Positions 52,038-62,504 of a DNA stretch of 64,000 nt are shown here, in pieces. The DNA is from Centropus unirufus (taxonomy: Eukaryota > Chordata > Aves > Cuculiformes > Centropidae). The translations under genes were made by a program, and so were the position numbers. Below the pieces are notes generated by a model. It worked only from the letters and a program-made list of their open reading frames with translations. It was not told where the DNA came from and did not search any database. Position 1 is the first letter of the stretch. Each line of letters begins with the position of its first letter. The stretch is from NCBI GenBank assembly GCA_013397695.1, contig VYZI01000170.1, positions 1,469,459-1,533,458 on the forward strand, written 5' to 3'.

Positions 52038-54366
52038 GTAGGACAAATGTCTTGATCCCGCTCTGGGTTCCACTGCTGTTCATAAAAGGCTTGGTTTTAG
52101 GGATGTGCATGGAAGCTGTGGTGCTCCTGGAGCTCCAGAGGTGCTGGGTTCAGCCCCTGTTCTGTTAGTTGAGGGTAGGTGGAAAAAAAATAACCAGCAC
52201 AAAAAAAAAGGAGACACGGAGATGCCAAATTTTGAACAAAGTGGCCATGTGTAGTGACTGCAGCAGTGAGTTTGAGCTTGTGATGCTGAAGAAATGTTCA
52301 ACCGTTTAGCTCTGAAATTCATGAGGGTGCTGGTTTTCCCCACCTACATAAGATCTTCTGGTGGGGATGGGTAGATGAGGGGCATCAGACCTTTTCCCCA
52401 GATCAACCCCAGGGGTTAATGCCTGGCAGTGGCACAGCCGTTAGATTCCTGGTTCATAATACATAAGCAAGGTTGAAGGGGTTTGCCCTTCTAGGAGCCG
52501 GGATTGTGCTGCCACAGACCCAGGAGGAAACACTTGGCCTGGGAGCTGGAGGTGTCTGCAGAGAAAATGAACCCCGTGAACTGGGATGTTTCTAAAAGTA
52601 AGATTTGCTCAGTGCAGCTGTCTGGGAGGCTGGGAAATAAATAATGTTTGTAGGAAAGAAAAAGCTTTTGTGTAGCCAAGAACAATTTGGGTGGATAACT
52701 CAGACTTTGAGGCAGGCCATGTTGTGGACTGCAATGCTTTTGTGTGGCTTACGCTGCTGCTGATCTACGCTCCTCCAGAGTGGCAAAAATAGTCTGCAAG
52801 AAAGTAATGTGTGTCAAATACAAAGAGCAAAGGGAGTTTCTTTTCAGCTTGGGAAGTCTGTGCCTGCATGAATTTGTATTTCAGTGATGCTGTGAGGCGG
52901 TTTATTCCCTGGGCTGCTCCAGGGAAGTTAATGAAGTTGGAAAGAAAAGAACTGCACAAAGAAATACAGAGAACAAAATCTGACGTTATCTGCGTGTGAG
53001 CCAAAAGGCAGGAGATCAGCTTGGGTGTTTGAGCAGAACTGGGTCAGAAGCGCATTCCCTTTGAATTTGTGCTTGATCAGGCTGGACTGGCCAAAACCTG
53101 CCCTTTCTCATGGAGAATGTGTACACAAGGGCTGTGGCCAGGCGTTTGGACTCTCGGGGCACACCTAGAGGGTTTGGGCTGGCCGGGAGTCATGGGAATG
53201 GGTCCTTGGCAGCCCTGATTGCTGACAGTGGCACTGGTACCCTTCACCTGGAGAGATCTGAGCCGTGCAAGAATCTGGCAGGTCACTCTCAGAAGGCAGA
53301 GCTTCATTTTTTTCTTTGAAAGTTAATTTTGTTTGGGTTTTTTTTTTCTTTGTTTGAAAAGGACTTTTCTTTGTGTGAGGTTTTTTGGTTTTGTTTGAGC
53401 AGGCATGAATGTAATGCTGGTGGAGAAAACAAGTCGTGTGATGACTAGAATGTGTTAAGCTATCTGATGAGGTTCAGGCCTCGATGTTTTTATTGCTTTT
53501 GTAATGAGCTTGATGACTGCCTCTTTATGAAAAAGGAAAAGGAGCCCCTTCCCAAGAAACTGCGCTGTGCTTTGGGGCCTCAGCAAAGCACAATAGCATT
53601 TGAATTCATCTCTACTCAGCAGGACATCTAAATATGTACCCACAATATTTTTTTTATTCCAAACAGTGTTTTTCATATTTTGATGTAGTGAATGTACTGG
53701 GTGATGGTTTAGATTAGGTTTTGCTCTCTGCTGTGCCCTGGAGCAGCTTCAGGTCTGGGTGCTGGGAGCAGAGCTGCAGGGCTGTTCTCCTGTCCCCCCC
53801 TCTGCGCTGTGCACCACCCTGGGGTGGTCTTTCTCATTTAAGCTCTGGGCTGGCTCTGGCAAACGGATCTTTTGATGCAGTCGCCTACAGAAACCCTGAC
53901 TTCAAAAGAGGTGTTTGTGGGTGGTGAGGAGACCGACACGGCTGTGCCTGGCAGCAGCACCCACTATCCCCATGTGGGATGCCCTCACGGTGGTACAAGG
54001 GGTGGGTGGATGCCCTGGCCCTGCATATCTAATGAAATGTGTTGTTTTACCTGTTTTTCCGATAAATTCCATGTGTGGAAGAGCAATTTGCAGCACTCGT
54101 GAGCAGCAGCCCTCTTTCCTGAAGGCATCTGGTAACTGGGCCAGCCTTAGCTGTGTTACTCAACTGGAGCTGAAGAGGGAACGAGTTTGACTTCCCTGGT
54201 CCAGTGGCTCTTCCTGGGACAGGCATCCCTCCAGGCAGAGAAGGGCTTGGGAACGAGAGGTGCTTTCTTGAATCTGTGGGAATGTGGAGGTTTCAGTACC
54301 GCCCTGATGAGCTGACAATTGCTGTTTATATTTAATTTGAGCCTTTCTTACTTTTCTTTAAAACAG
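52038..54366 (+). other. PDLIM4: PDLIM4 intron 4 (2.3 kb)
   Basis: GT-AG intron, phase 2. It has a T-rich stretch near 53305-53400 and no other recognisable feature. Confidence 0.9.
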
Positions 54367-54524
54367 CCTCGACCCGTTAAAGTCTCTCCCACGGAACAGA
54401 AATGGGATTGATGTGGAGTCGGATGTCTACAAGATGCTTCAGGATTATGAAAAGCCCGTTTCGGAGCCGAAGCAGTCCGGATCTTTCCGGTACCTGCAGG
54501 GCATGTTGGAGGCGGGCGAGAACG
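54367..54524 (+). CDS. PDLIM4: PDLIM4 coding exon 5: conserved internal ALP-family motif (residues 170-222 plus one base of codon 223)
   Basis: The acceptor is taaaacag|cctc and the donor is gaacg|gtaagg. The 158 nt encode a poorly conserved start, then ESDVYKML (187-194) and QSGSFRYLQGMLEAGE (206-221). These are the internal motifs shared by PDLIM1, PDLIM3 and PDLIM4. In the family this central segment contributes to alpha-actinin association. The exon leaves one base of the Gly223 codon, and that phase determines what skipping exon 6 would produce. Confidence 0.97.
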
Positions 54525-57500
54525 GTAAGGACATTGGCACCCACTGTGTGTCCCAGCAAGCCCTCCCCACGCCTGGCGCTGTGACGCTGCAGTGCTTGAA
54601 CCATCATTCGGTCCCTCTGCATCCCATTCCATGGCCCCACCAAGCTGCTCTTGCAGGCTTGATCTCCCCTTCCCCTTGCTGAGGTCCAGAAGCTTGAAGA
54701 GCCTCCACAGGACGTGTCTGTGAGAGCTGATGGGGTGGGTTTGCAGACTCCTCTCTGTATTTTACTGCACGTCACTTCTGTGCTGAGGCTGCTCAACACG
54801 GGAGGGTCCCAGCACCCTGTGATGGGTAACAGCCAGGTGGCAGGTTTCATACCAAGTTTTGTGGCTGTCTTGGGCATAGTAGAAAAGTTGGAATTGCAAA
54901 CAGCTTCTGCATGGCATTCTGTTTTCCTGAGATTATTATGAGTGTCTTAAACTGGTTGTGTAAGGTCACCGATGGAGAGCTGTGGGCCTGCTGGAGTAAA
55001 TGGCATTTGCATAAGGACGTGGGATGGTCCTCAGTGACGCTGCGACAGAGATCCAGGAGCTCTTGGCTCACTTCTCAGTCTGTCACAGCTTCCTGCCCAT
55101 GTGGGCAGGAGCCAAATACAAGCATGGAATAATAAGATCCCCAAACTATACATTTCAGCTTATTTTTATTTGCCTTTCAACCTTAAGTCCATTGGGGATT
55201 TTATGCTCAAAGTTCCAGGCTTTGCTTTACAATCATTAGGGGAAGATTCGTCTTTGTGCTTTCTTCCAAGAGCCTCATACTCCAATCCTGTGAATCCGGG
55301 AACTTAGATTTTATGGGACAATGCTAGCGGCTGCAAATATCATTATGAACCTGTGAGAGGGAGTAAGTCAGGCTGTTGCATTCCAGTTTCCGGGCATATA
55401 AAATGATGGAGAATTATATCTTTTGACTAGCAGGATATTGATTTTTCCTTCGCAAGAACGAACACAGGTAACTTCTGAGCACCCAGAGTTTCTACCAGTT
55501 TTAATTTTCACAGTAGTATTTTTGGCTCGCCCACAAAGCATGGGATGGGCCTTGAAAGTACTGGTAAATATTGCAGCCTCTCCTAAGCTGGCAGGAAAAC
55601 CAATGTTAATTACAAGTTCCAGAGGTATCTTCAGGTCCTTCACTGAGGACAAGCGCAAGCAGCTCCCCAGTGAGGCATCTGCTGCACCCCCAGGTCTCCT
55701 TATTAGGATGAAGCAAATAGGAAGCACCTGTGTTAATGCCAATTAATAACACTGATGTTCCCTTTTTCCTCCCTTCTCTGCGCCAGGAAAAGGGAACAAA
55801 ACTGAAGCTGGGCTGTTTTGCTCCAACCTCCCCTTGCATCCGTGGGCCTGGGGCAGAAGAAACCCAGCACTGCCTTTCATGAGGAGAGGTGGAAAAAAAC
55901 GGGTGTGGGCTTGGGGAAAGGGAGGACAAAGAAGTGCCAGGATATCCCCTGGATGATGGGATAGTCCCAGCCGGTCCTGGACCTCTTATCACCCTGGCAG
56001 CATCTCGGTGCCAGGACCCTGTGTCTGGAGCTTGGGGTCACGACGCTGCTGGCTGGGGAGGTCACCTGCAGGGGTTCTGCCACCAGTCCTTCCCTACTCA
56101 GCTCTGCTGGGCAGGAGGCAGAGGGGGTGTACGACTGGCTCCAAGCACCGTCTCGCTCGTGTCTTGGTTGTCACGATGCTATCGGTGTTTATTTTGCAAG
56201 GGGTGAGAAATGAAGTGAAAAGCATCTCTCCTGGCATGAAGCTCTATAATGTTTCAGCACAGTTGAAATCCCTGTGAGTGTTCCTGCTAGGTTGTTTTGC
56301 AGCTTCCACCCCTCCTCCTTTTTCTCTAAGCCTAAAATTACACATTTTCGCCTGAGCCTGCTGTGCGTTGTCCTTTTAAAGTCAAGATCTCCTCTCCTGA
56401 GGAGATGAGTGTCTCAAGCAGCGACCTGTTTTATTTATATGGAAGGTGTTTCTTCTGGAAGTTGTACTTTCGGCAGCCCCAGAGCTTCGTGCTGGGATGT
56501 GGTGGAGCCTGGAGGGATGCCTGCAGGACCCTCCAGAGGTGCCCTTGGCACAGGGAGGGTGAGCGCTGCCACTGCAAATGTGGGCAGTGATTGTGCCTGC
56601 CAGAGTCAAAGCTTCTCACTGAGGACCGTAAATTACAATGAGGCTGTGAGCTGGCAAATAAGAAGGAAATGATCCATCGCTTGGGAAAATGGGAAGCAGC
56701 CCTCTCTGCAGGGCTGATTTTGCCATAAAATCTGTAAAATCTGTTCTCCCTCCCCCGCCACCCTCCCTCTCTCTTTTAGTGTCTTATCCAAGCACTTTGT
56801 TTGAGAGACAGTGACAGCTTTGCTGTTAAATGTTGGCAGATGAGCCTGTCTAGTCCAAGCATGCCGTATCTCACAGTGGGAAAAGCCAACAGCTTGAGCA
56901 GTTGTTTTGGTTTATTCCCAGCAAGGCAGCGGAAGGATTCGACGGATGGCTTGGCTGGAGCCAACTGAATGCTCAAAGAAACTCTGGTGTGGAGCAGCCC
57001 TGGTGCGCTCCTTGTGCCTATCAAGCCTGTCAGTGTCTCCAAACACCATATTATATCTTGAAAAAGTGGGGTTAGGTGGGAAATCGCTCCTTTTGGGGTT
57101 ACTCGCTTGGCTGGGGCCATTGGCAGTGTTTGTCTCTGGGTCAGAGCCACAGCTGGAGATGGGGTCTGCTGTGCGAGCACATCCTGAGGGTGACCCTGGG
57201 GGGCTGGAGTTGGCCGTGCTCCCCTTCCTGAGCCAAGCCCAGGGCAGGAGGCCCTCCCAAGACACGCCAGATAGGGAAGAGGAGGCCTCTCCATGGATGG
57301 AAGCTTCATCAGGATGAGCAGGGGGTCAGCGCAGTGTCCTGCGGTCATCTGCAAACATGAATGCTGTGTGACTTTTGAGGTAGTTGATCTCACTATTTGC
57401 TTTTCCCTTCCTTACCAGCGCGTTGCAGGTTCTGTTGTGACAGGCAGAGATTTATGTGCCTCCCTAAGGAAAAAGAGGGAGAAACAGAGCCTGGAGAGGA

Positions 57501-57538
57501 CAGATTTTCAATCTGTGTCTGTTTGAAATCCTTGGCAG
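54525..57538 (+). other. PDLIM4: PDLIM4 intron 5 (3.0 kb)
   Basis: GT-AG intron, phase 1. It precedes exon 6, whose acceptor tract is relatively weak. No repeat or coding sequence is recognisable; a long antisense open frame near 56776-57393 is not supported as a gene. Confidence 0.9.
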
Positions 57539-57659
57539 GTGAAAAACTCGACAAACTGAGCAACCCTCGAAACATCAAGTCCCCGGTGTCGAAGCTTGGT
57601 GGTGGCATGTCCGGGCTGCAGATGCTCCCCGAGTGCACCCGCTGTGGGAACGGCATCGT
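57539..57659 (+). CDS. PDLIM4: PDLIM4 coding exon 6: first two LIM zinc ligands (residues 223-262 plus two bases of codon 263)
   Basis: The acceptor is cttggcag|gtga, with a pyrimidine tract interrupted by gaaa, weaker than those of the other exons. The donor is atcgt|gtaagt. The 121 nt encode a linker, then SKLGGGMSGLQMLPECTRC and GNGI, ending just after the first zinc-binding pair Cys255 and Cys258. The length is not a multiple of three, so skipping the exon shifts exon 7 into another frame (see findings). Confidence 0.97.
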
Positions 57660-58495
57660 GTAAGTATTGCACCGTACCGGAGCCTCCAGGAATACAGGGA
57701 GGTGGCTGGGTGGGATCCAACCGGACACACAGGTTCGAGTTTGTAGCAGAAAACCTTGAAAACCCTTTCTGGTTTTGGCTATAATAGTATGAAAACCTGG
57801 AACGGAGGAATATGGCTTGGGTGGCCCCTTTTAAGGGAATCTTGTGGCAAACCGGGGATGATTCATGGGATGATTTCTGCCCTGCTTATCATAGGAACTG
57901 CCCAGGGACTATGAATAGCCCTGGCAGCACTGGCATTCTTTTGCTGCCTTACAGAAGAAACGCTTCCAGGGTCACGTAGAAGAGGTCTGCGGATTGGTTT
58001 TGTTTATTTATTGAAGGCTTACTCCCTGATGGATGGGTATTGGGTTTCATTTCAGAGAATATAGGCATTTTTCTGCTTCATCGTGTTGTAATTTATGTTC
58101 TGATGTAATATACATTCTGCATAAGCCAGATTTGCTGGCTGAGTATCTCCCACTCTGTGAGCTGAAGGTTTTGGCTTCAAACACCGCAGCCCCAGCCCCT
58201 GTAAGCAGAGGATGCTGGTGCCCCGTGCTCTGGGCTAAGTGTAGGTATTTAAGGGTCAGCTTTGCACTGGGCTCTGGAGCGATGCTGCAAGACAGTGTGG
58301 GCAAGCAGGAATTGGGCATTCCGTGGTGGAGCCATGGGTGGCAGCTTTGGGCTGGCTGGGATGGGAACCTACAACAACACCCTGGCGTGCCCTTGCATGC
58401 CACTTCCCTTTAGTGACTCCGTCTGAGGACGCAGGAAAAGCTGTTTATGCTCATTGTTTCTCCACCTCACCCAAGCTCTCCCCATCTCTCACCAG
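57660..58495 (+). other. PDLIM4: PDLIM4 intron 6 (0.8 kb)
   Basis: GT-AG intron, phase 2, splitting the LIM domain after its first zinc-ligand pair. It contains a CArG-type sequence (CCTTTTAAGG) at 57827-57836, which may be chance. Confidence 0.9.
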
Positions 58496-58700
58496 GGGCA
58501 CGATCGTCAAAGCTCGAGACAAGCTCTACCACCCCGAGTGCTTCATGTGCGACGACTGCGGCCTCAACCTGAAGCAGAGAGGGTATTTCTTCATTGAAGA
58601 GCAGCTGTACTGCGAGACGCACGCCAAGGAGAGGGTTAAGCCCCCCGAGGGATATGACGTGGTGGCTGTTTATCCGAATGCTAAAGTTGAACTTGTCTAA
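58496..58700 (+). CDS. PDLIM4: PDLIM4 coding exon 7: rest of the LIM domain and C-terminus (residues 263-330, stop)
   Basis: The acceptor is tctcaccag|ggg. The exon completes Val263, continues GTIVKARDKLYHPECFMC, and ends YPNAKVELV followed by TAA at 58698-58700. With exon 6, all eight LIM zinc ligands are present: Cys255, Cys258, His275, Cys278, Cys281, Cys284, Cys302 and His305. The spacing is C-X2-C-X16-H-X2-C-X2-C-X2-C-X17-C-X2-H, a complete LIM fold. The exon runs straight into the 3' UTR. Confidence 0.98.
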
Positions 58701-59156
58701 ACCCAGGCTGTGCTCTGGAGAGGCCGGGCGGCCGCGCGCCCACCCACGTCCTCCCCGCCGGCTGCGCAATGTGGCTGTAATCAACCCCGATTACCAAAGC
58801 CCAAGTTAAAATGCCTTTTCTTAGATAAAACCGTTTACACTTGGGATCTCCAGGGGATGGTGTCGAAAGCATACGAGCAGGTTTTTTTCCCTTCTTTTTG
58901 ACACTCTGCTTTTGGGTTGCTGTGTTGGGTTATTAGTCTGTGCCATAACCTTGTCCAAGACCTGTGTAAATATGGATTAATTCTCTACTTTATTTCATAT
59001 AATACCAATATTCTTTTTTTTTTTTTTTTTGTTGCCCCTCTCTTCGGAAAAAGCAAGGAAGCTGTTTGAAAAGCTCAAAGAAAATAAGGCACTTTAACAA
59101 AAGAAGCTGACTTCTATACTCTCAGCTTAATCTCCTGCCCTCCGACTGCCCCACTG

Positions 59157-59162
59157 ATTAAA
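59157..59162 (+). terminator. Candidate proximal poly(A) signal ATTAAA
   Basis: ATTAAA, the second most common vertebrate poly(A) hexamer, is followed 25-45 nt later by a GT-rich element (near 'gtggtactggtgggttgggg', about 59189-59208). That arrangement suits cleavage near 59180. Use of the site is inferred. Confidence 0.55.
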
Positions 59163-61243
59163 AACCGACCCCCTGAGGAGTCTGGGACGTGGTACTGGTG
59201 GGTTGGGGTCCCCGGCTCAGCCCCATCCCAGAAGTGCTGAGGAAGGGCTGCCTCTTAAAGCAGTAATTGCTATGAAATTCCCTGGATCAGGCCACTGCAG
59301 TTTGAGGCTAACACAGACTGGTCCGAGTTCCCTGAGAGATCTCTCCACTGAGCGCGTTACGAGGCTATTTTTCTTCCTTCTTTCACTCCCAATTCAGTTG
59401 GTCTCTTATCTAATCACCCGAGCACACCTTTAAAGGACACTGAAATAGCATGGAGCCCACCTCAGCTATTCCCACCTCCCAAGCTCCTGCCCCAAAGCTG
59501 CCCTTGCTTTGGCCATTCTGACTCTTCCCCGGCTTTTGCTCTATTTTTTTTAACCCCTTTATTTCTAGATCCCCTGACTGCTTCCATCTGGGCCTGCCTT
59601 GCAGCAGGTGGTGATAAAATCCCTCCCAGTGCTTAGGAAGGAACCAGAGCAGCAATGAGCCCTAGTCTAGGGGCAGCAGCTTTGGGTTTATACCCACCTC
59701 CCGAGGCTGTGCCTTGAGCCAGGTCCATCATCCAATTTATTTGACGGAGAAAAGTTTTTGAGGATCATGGGATGTTGCTTTGTTGGAGAACTGCTTTTTT
59801 TCCGTGTTAGTATTTGGAAGAGAGAGAGAGTTCAGTCACCCAGCTGCTGGATGCCACCGTATGGGGTGGTAGGAGCCGAGTGTTTGGCAGCATGGGGTTA
59901 TTTCTGTGTTGTGACAGCCTCCTCCCTCCTCCTCATTTGAGAAAGGGAGGACATGCAGGAGAAAAAGAAAGGTCTGTGCTTGCTTCCCTTCTTTGGAAAA
60001 GGAGAATAAGAGATGGGGCAATGGCCAAAGTACTCCTTCCCCTTCTGGCTCCCCATAGCAAGGGTCTGAGGAATCTGTGACTGGAGGAGGGTCAGGAGCA
60101 TTATCCAGGTTGGGGCTGGGCATGCGATTTCTTCCTGCAGAGGGAGTAAGGATTTTGGCATGTTGCAGGGCCACATGTAGACCTTTTCATGTGGTGCTTT
60201 ATAGGGGTTTGAGCAGCTCCTGCTCTGTGCCCAGCAGCCTCCAAGGAGGGCTTGGGCAACCCAAGCGTGCATCCTGGCACGGTACCCTCCACTGCTCGAG
60301 GGATGCTGGCCATGCACGTTCCTGCCAGCAGCAGCACATCCACCTCCCCCTCCTTCTGCCGTTAGTGAAGTACAAGAAACACATGAAAAATTTTATAGCA
60401 GTGAGCCACGGTTTTCTTGTATTTGCATAGCCTTGCTGGCTGGGTTGGACCATCCCAAGGGGAATACTTGGGACAGCTGTAAATGATGAGGAGGCTTAGA
60501 ATATTCAGGTGGAAAGCGTAACAACCCTTGTTTGCAGGCCTCTGCTTGGAGCTCCTTAGTTTGCCGTTCTCAGAAGCAGTTGTTTTGAATTCCCCTGTTA
60601 ACCTCACACGTTTCTGGGCTGAGCTCCACCTGAAAGGTGCTTCCAGGCATCACCCAAACCCAGCTGTGAATCCAGCTTGGCTGAGCGATGGAAAACTATG
60701 ACACAAGTGGCGCTGGGCAGCTTTCCCATTTTCCATGGAGATAGCTGCAGTTGGGGCTGTGGCTCACTCTCTGCTGCTCTTGTCCCCTCTTCAAATCCAT
60801 CTGTGGTTGTGCCCCATGGGGATGCCAGGCATCTTGCAGACCTAGCACATGGAGAGCCTTGGAAATTCTTTAATTGTTCCATTGCCCTCATTTTGAACAC
60901 CTGACTGCAGTGCTGGTGGAGCTTCCTTGGAGGTCTGACCCACCTGCTGCATCACTATAGCACTGGGAGGACTGGGCATGGGATTTTTCTTTTAATTTGA
61001 GACCAAGTTCCCCCAAATCAATTTTTCCACATGGTTATATTGTTATACCCTTTCCTAGGGATAAACAACTCATTTGATGCCCCCCAAGAAGCCTAAAGCT
61101 GGGGCTGCCTCATACAACCCCATCCTGGGGCACATCTTTCACATTATTGGATTTGCAGGAGCTGTGGGTGAGCCTCCTGTGTCGCTGGATAATGCTCTGT
61201 GACTCTGTCAACATGGGGAAGGAGGCTTTTGTATGAAATACAA

Positions 61244-61249
61244 AATAAA
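61244..61249 (+). terminator. Candidate distal poly(A) signal AATAAA
   Basis: Canonical AATAAA within 'caaaataaaactgtattgtt', followed by a GT-rich 'ggtctgatgtct'. It is the first canonical hexamer I noticed after the stop codon. Confidence 0.55.
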
Positions 61250-61270
61250 ACTGTATTGTTGGTCTGATGT

Positions 61271-62347
61271 CTCACGTTACTAAGCTCAGCCTTTGCCTGG
61301 CCCTGGCTCAGTCTCTCCTGCAGCCATATCCATGTGTGCAGGGGGGCCCTTGGCATCCAGGTAAGGAGGACGCGGGATAGCGTTGTGCATTGAGAACCTT
61401 GTTTGAGGTTTGCCCTGTGTTTTAGTGGATTGTTGGGTGGGCTTTTTAACTCCTGAGACCTTCCAGGGACCCTGTGCCCTGCAAGGTGCAGAGATCAGAA
61501 GAGCCACTGTCTCTGCCACATGATCCAGCTCATCCCGCAATGGTCCAGGGTATCCAGCATCTATCCCTGTGCTTAAAGCCAATGGATTTATTAGCAGCGT
61601 TACCCAGCCACCACGCTGCTCCAGGGGTGCCTTCACCGGCTGCTGGCCAAGGCTCTCACCAGACCAGGAGCCACAGCTGGGCTGGGGATGTCACCTGCCC
61701 CAACACTGTGGGAGGGACCTGGGCTGGAAAACACTCTTCTCCTAATGGGTGATGTAAACCATGATTCAGCTGTAAGCAAACACCACTCCTGAAAATCCCC
61801 TTGCCAGGGTCCTGGCTGCAGCACTGCTCACACTTTTCCCCCAGGCACAGAGACGTGACACCACCACGGTGTCAAAAAATCCATCCCCAAAAGCCCTGTC
61901 CCATCCCATCATCGCTGACCCTCAAAGCACAGAAACCCACTGGCTGGAGGGGGTTAGTAGGGAAGGGATGGGATCGCTGGGGTTAGCAGCTCTAGGGCAA
62001 AGGGATCTTTGCTTATAGAGCTGGATCTTGGTAGGTCTGGTTTTAATAGCTGGTTGCTATTTGGTTCGCTGGGATGTGGGAAAGTCAGAAGTGATGCAAG
62101 TTTAGTGCCCCTAAAAGTTATTTAATCTACAAGGTTTCATTTGGAAAGTGATCATATATGGAAATCATTGCTCTTATGTGTCTAAAATATTTAACAAACC
62201 TCCTAAAGATCCACATGTGGCATGAAAGATTTTCATACAGTTTGAGTCTGTGTAACTCCTTGTCTAAATGTATTCAAATAATTAGGGATTTTTTCCATGC
62301 ACACACGTGTCAGCCGGGCCCCTCTGCCCTGGCTGCTCCTGCTGTGA
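61271..62347. other. Downstream intergenic DNA, nothing recognisable
   Basis: Unique DNA between the distal poly(A) signal and the CR1 fragment. I see no coding exon, RNA gene or repeat in it. Confidence 0.65.
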
Positions 62348-62504
62348 GGCCACAGGGATGGCCCATCCACACCCTGGAGGTGTTCAAGGCCAGGTTGGAT
62401 GGGGCTTGGAGCCCCTGATCCATGGGAGGTGTCCCTGCTCGTGGAAGGGGGTGGGACTGGATGGGCTTAGGGGTCCCTTCCAGCCCAAACCATTCCATGA
62501 TTCA
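62348..62504 (+). mobile_element. CR1 3'-terminal fragment downstream of PDLIM4
   Basis: The segment includes 'tgttcaaggccaggttggat', 'aggtgtccctgctcgtgg' and 'gtcccttccagcccaaac', then 'cattccatgattc'. These are the standard last 150 bp of avian CR1 in the sense orientation. The copy is strongly 5'-truncated and has no coding part. Confidence 0.9.

Larger units (their letters stand above)
16448..58700 (+). other. PDLIM4: PDLIM4 (RIL) gene, complete coding span, seven coding exons
   Basis: Seven exons join in frame to 993 nt, giving 330 residues and a TAA stop, the length I recall for human PDLIM4. Visible domains: a PDZ domain at residues 1 to about 83, with the PWGF carboxylate-binding loop at 12-15 and His62 at the start of helix B as in class I PDZ domains; a variable linker at 84-185; the ALP-family segment at 188-218; and one LIM domain at 255-305. 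The C-terminus, YPNAKVELV, separates it from PDLIM1 and PDLIM3. Known for the family: cytoplasmic adaptors that bind alpha-actinin and actin stress fibres; mammalian RIL also binds AMPA receptor and tyrosine-phosphatase partners. All introns are GT-AG, with phases 0, 2, 0, 2, 1 and 2. The span of about 42 kb is larger than the roughly 15 kb I recall for human, because introns 1-3 are long. Nothing is broken or missing. Confidence 0.97.
58701..61270 (+). other. PDLIM4: PDLIM4 3' untranslated region (maximum extent)
   Basis: Untranslated sequence follows the TAA and includes a 17-T run at 59014-59030. The end depends on which poly(A) signal is used: about 480 nt for the proximal signal or about 2.55 kb for the distal one. 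No other gene is visible in this stretch. Part of it may be intergenic if only the proximal site is used. Confidence 0.6.

Noticed and set aside
56776..57393. 205-residue antisense open frame in intron 5
   Set aside because: No known domain; composition looks random. Long chance frames are expected in GC-rich intron DNA.
16448..58700. PDLIM1 or PDLIM3 instead of PDLIM4
   Set aside because: The PDZ core and LIM domain could fit the whole subfamily. The 330-residue length, the EPKQSGSFRYLQGMLEAGE segment and the YDVVAVYPNAKVELV ending are specific to PDLIM4.
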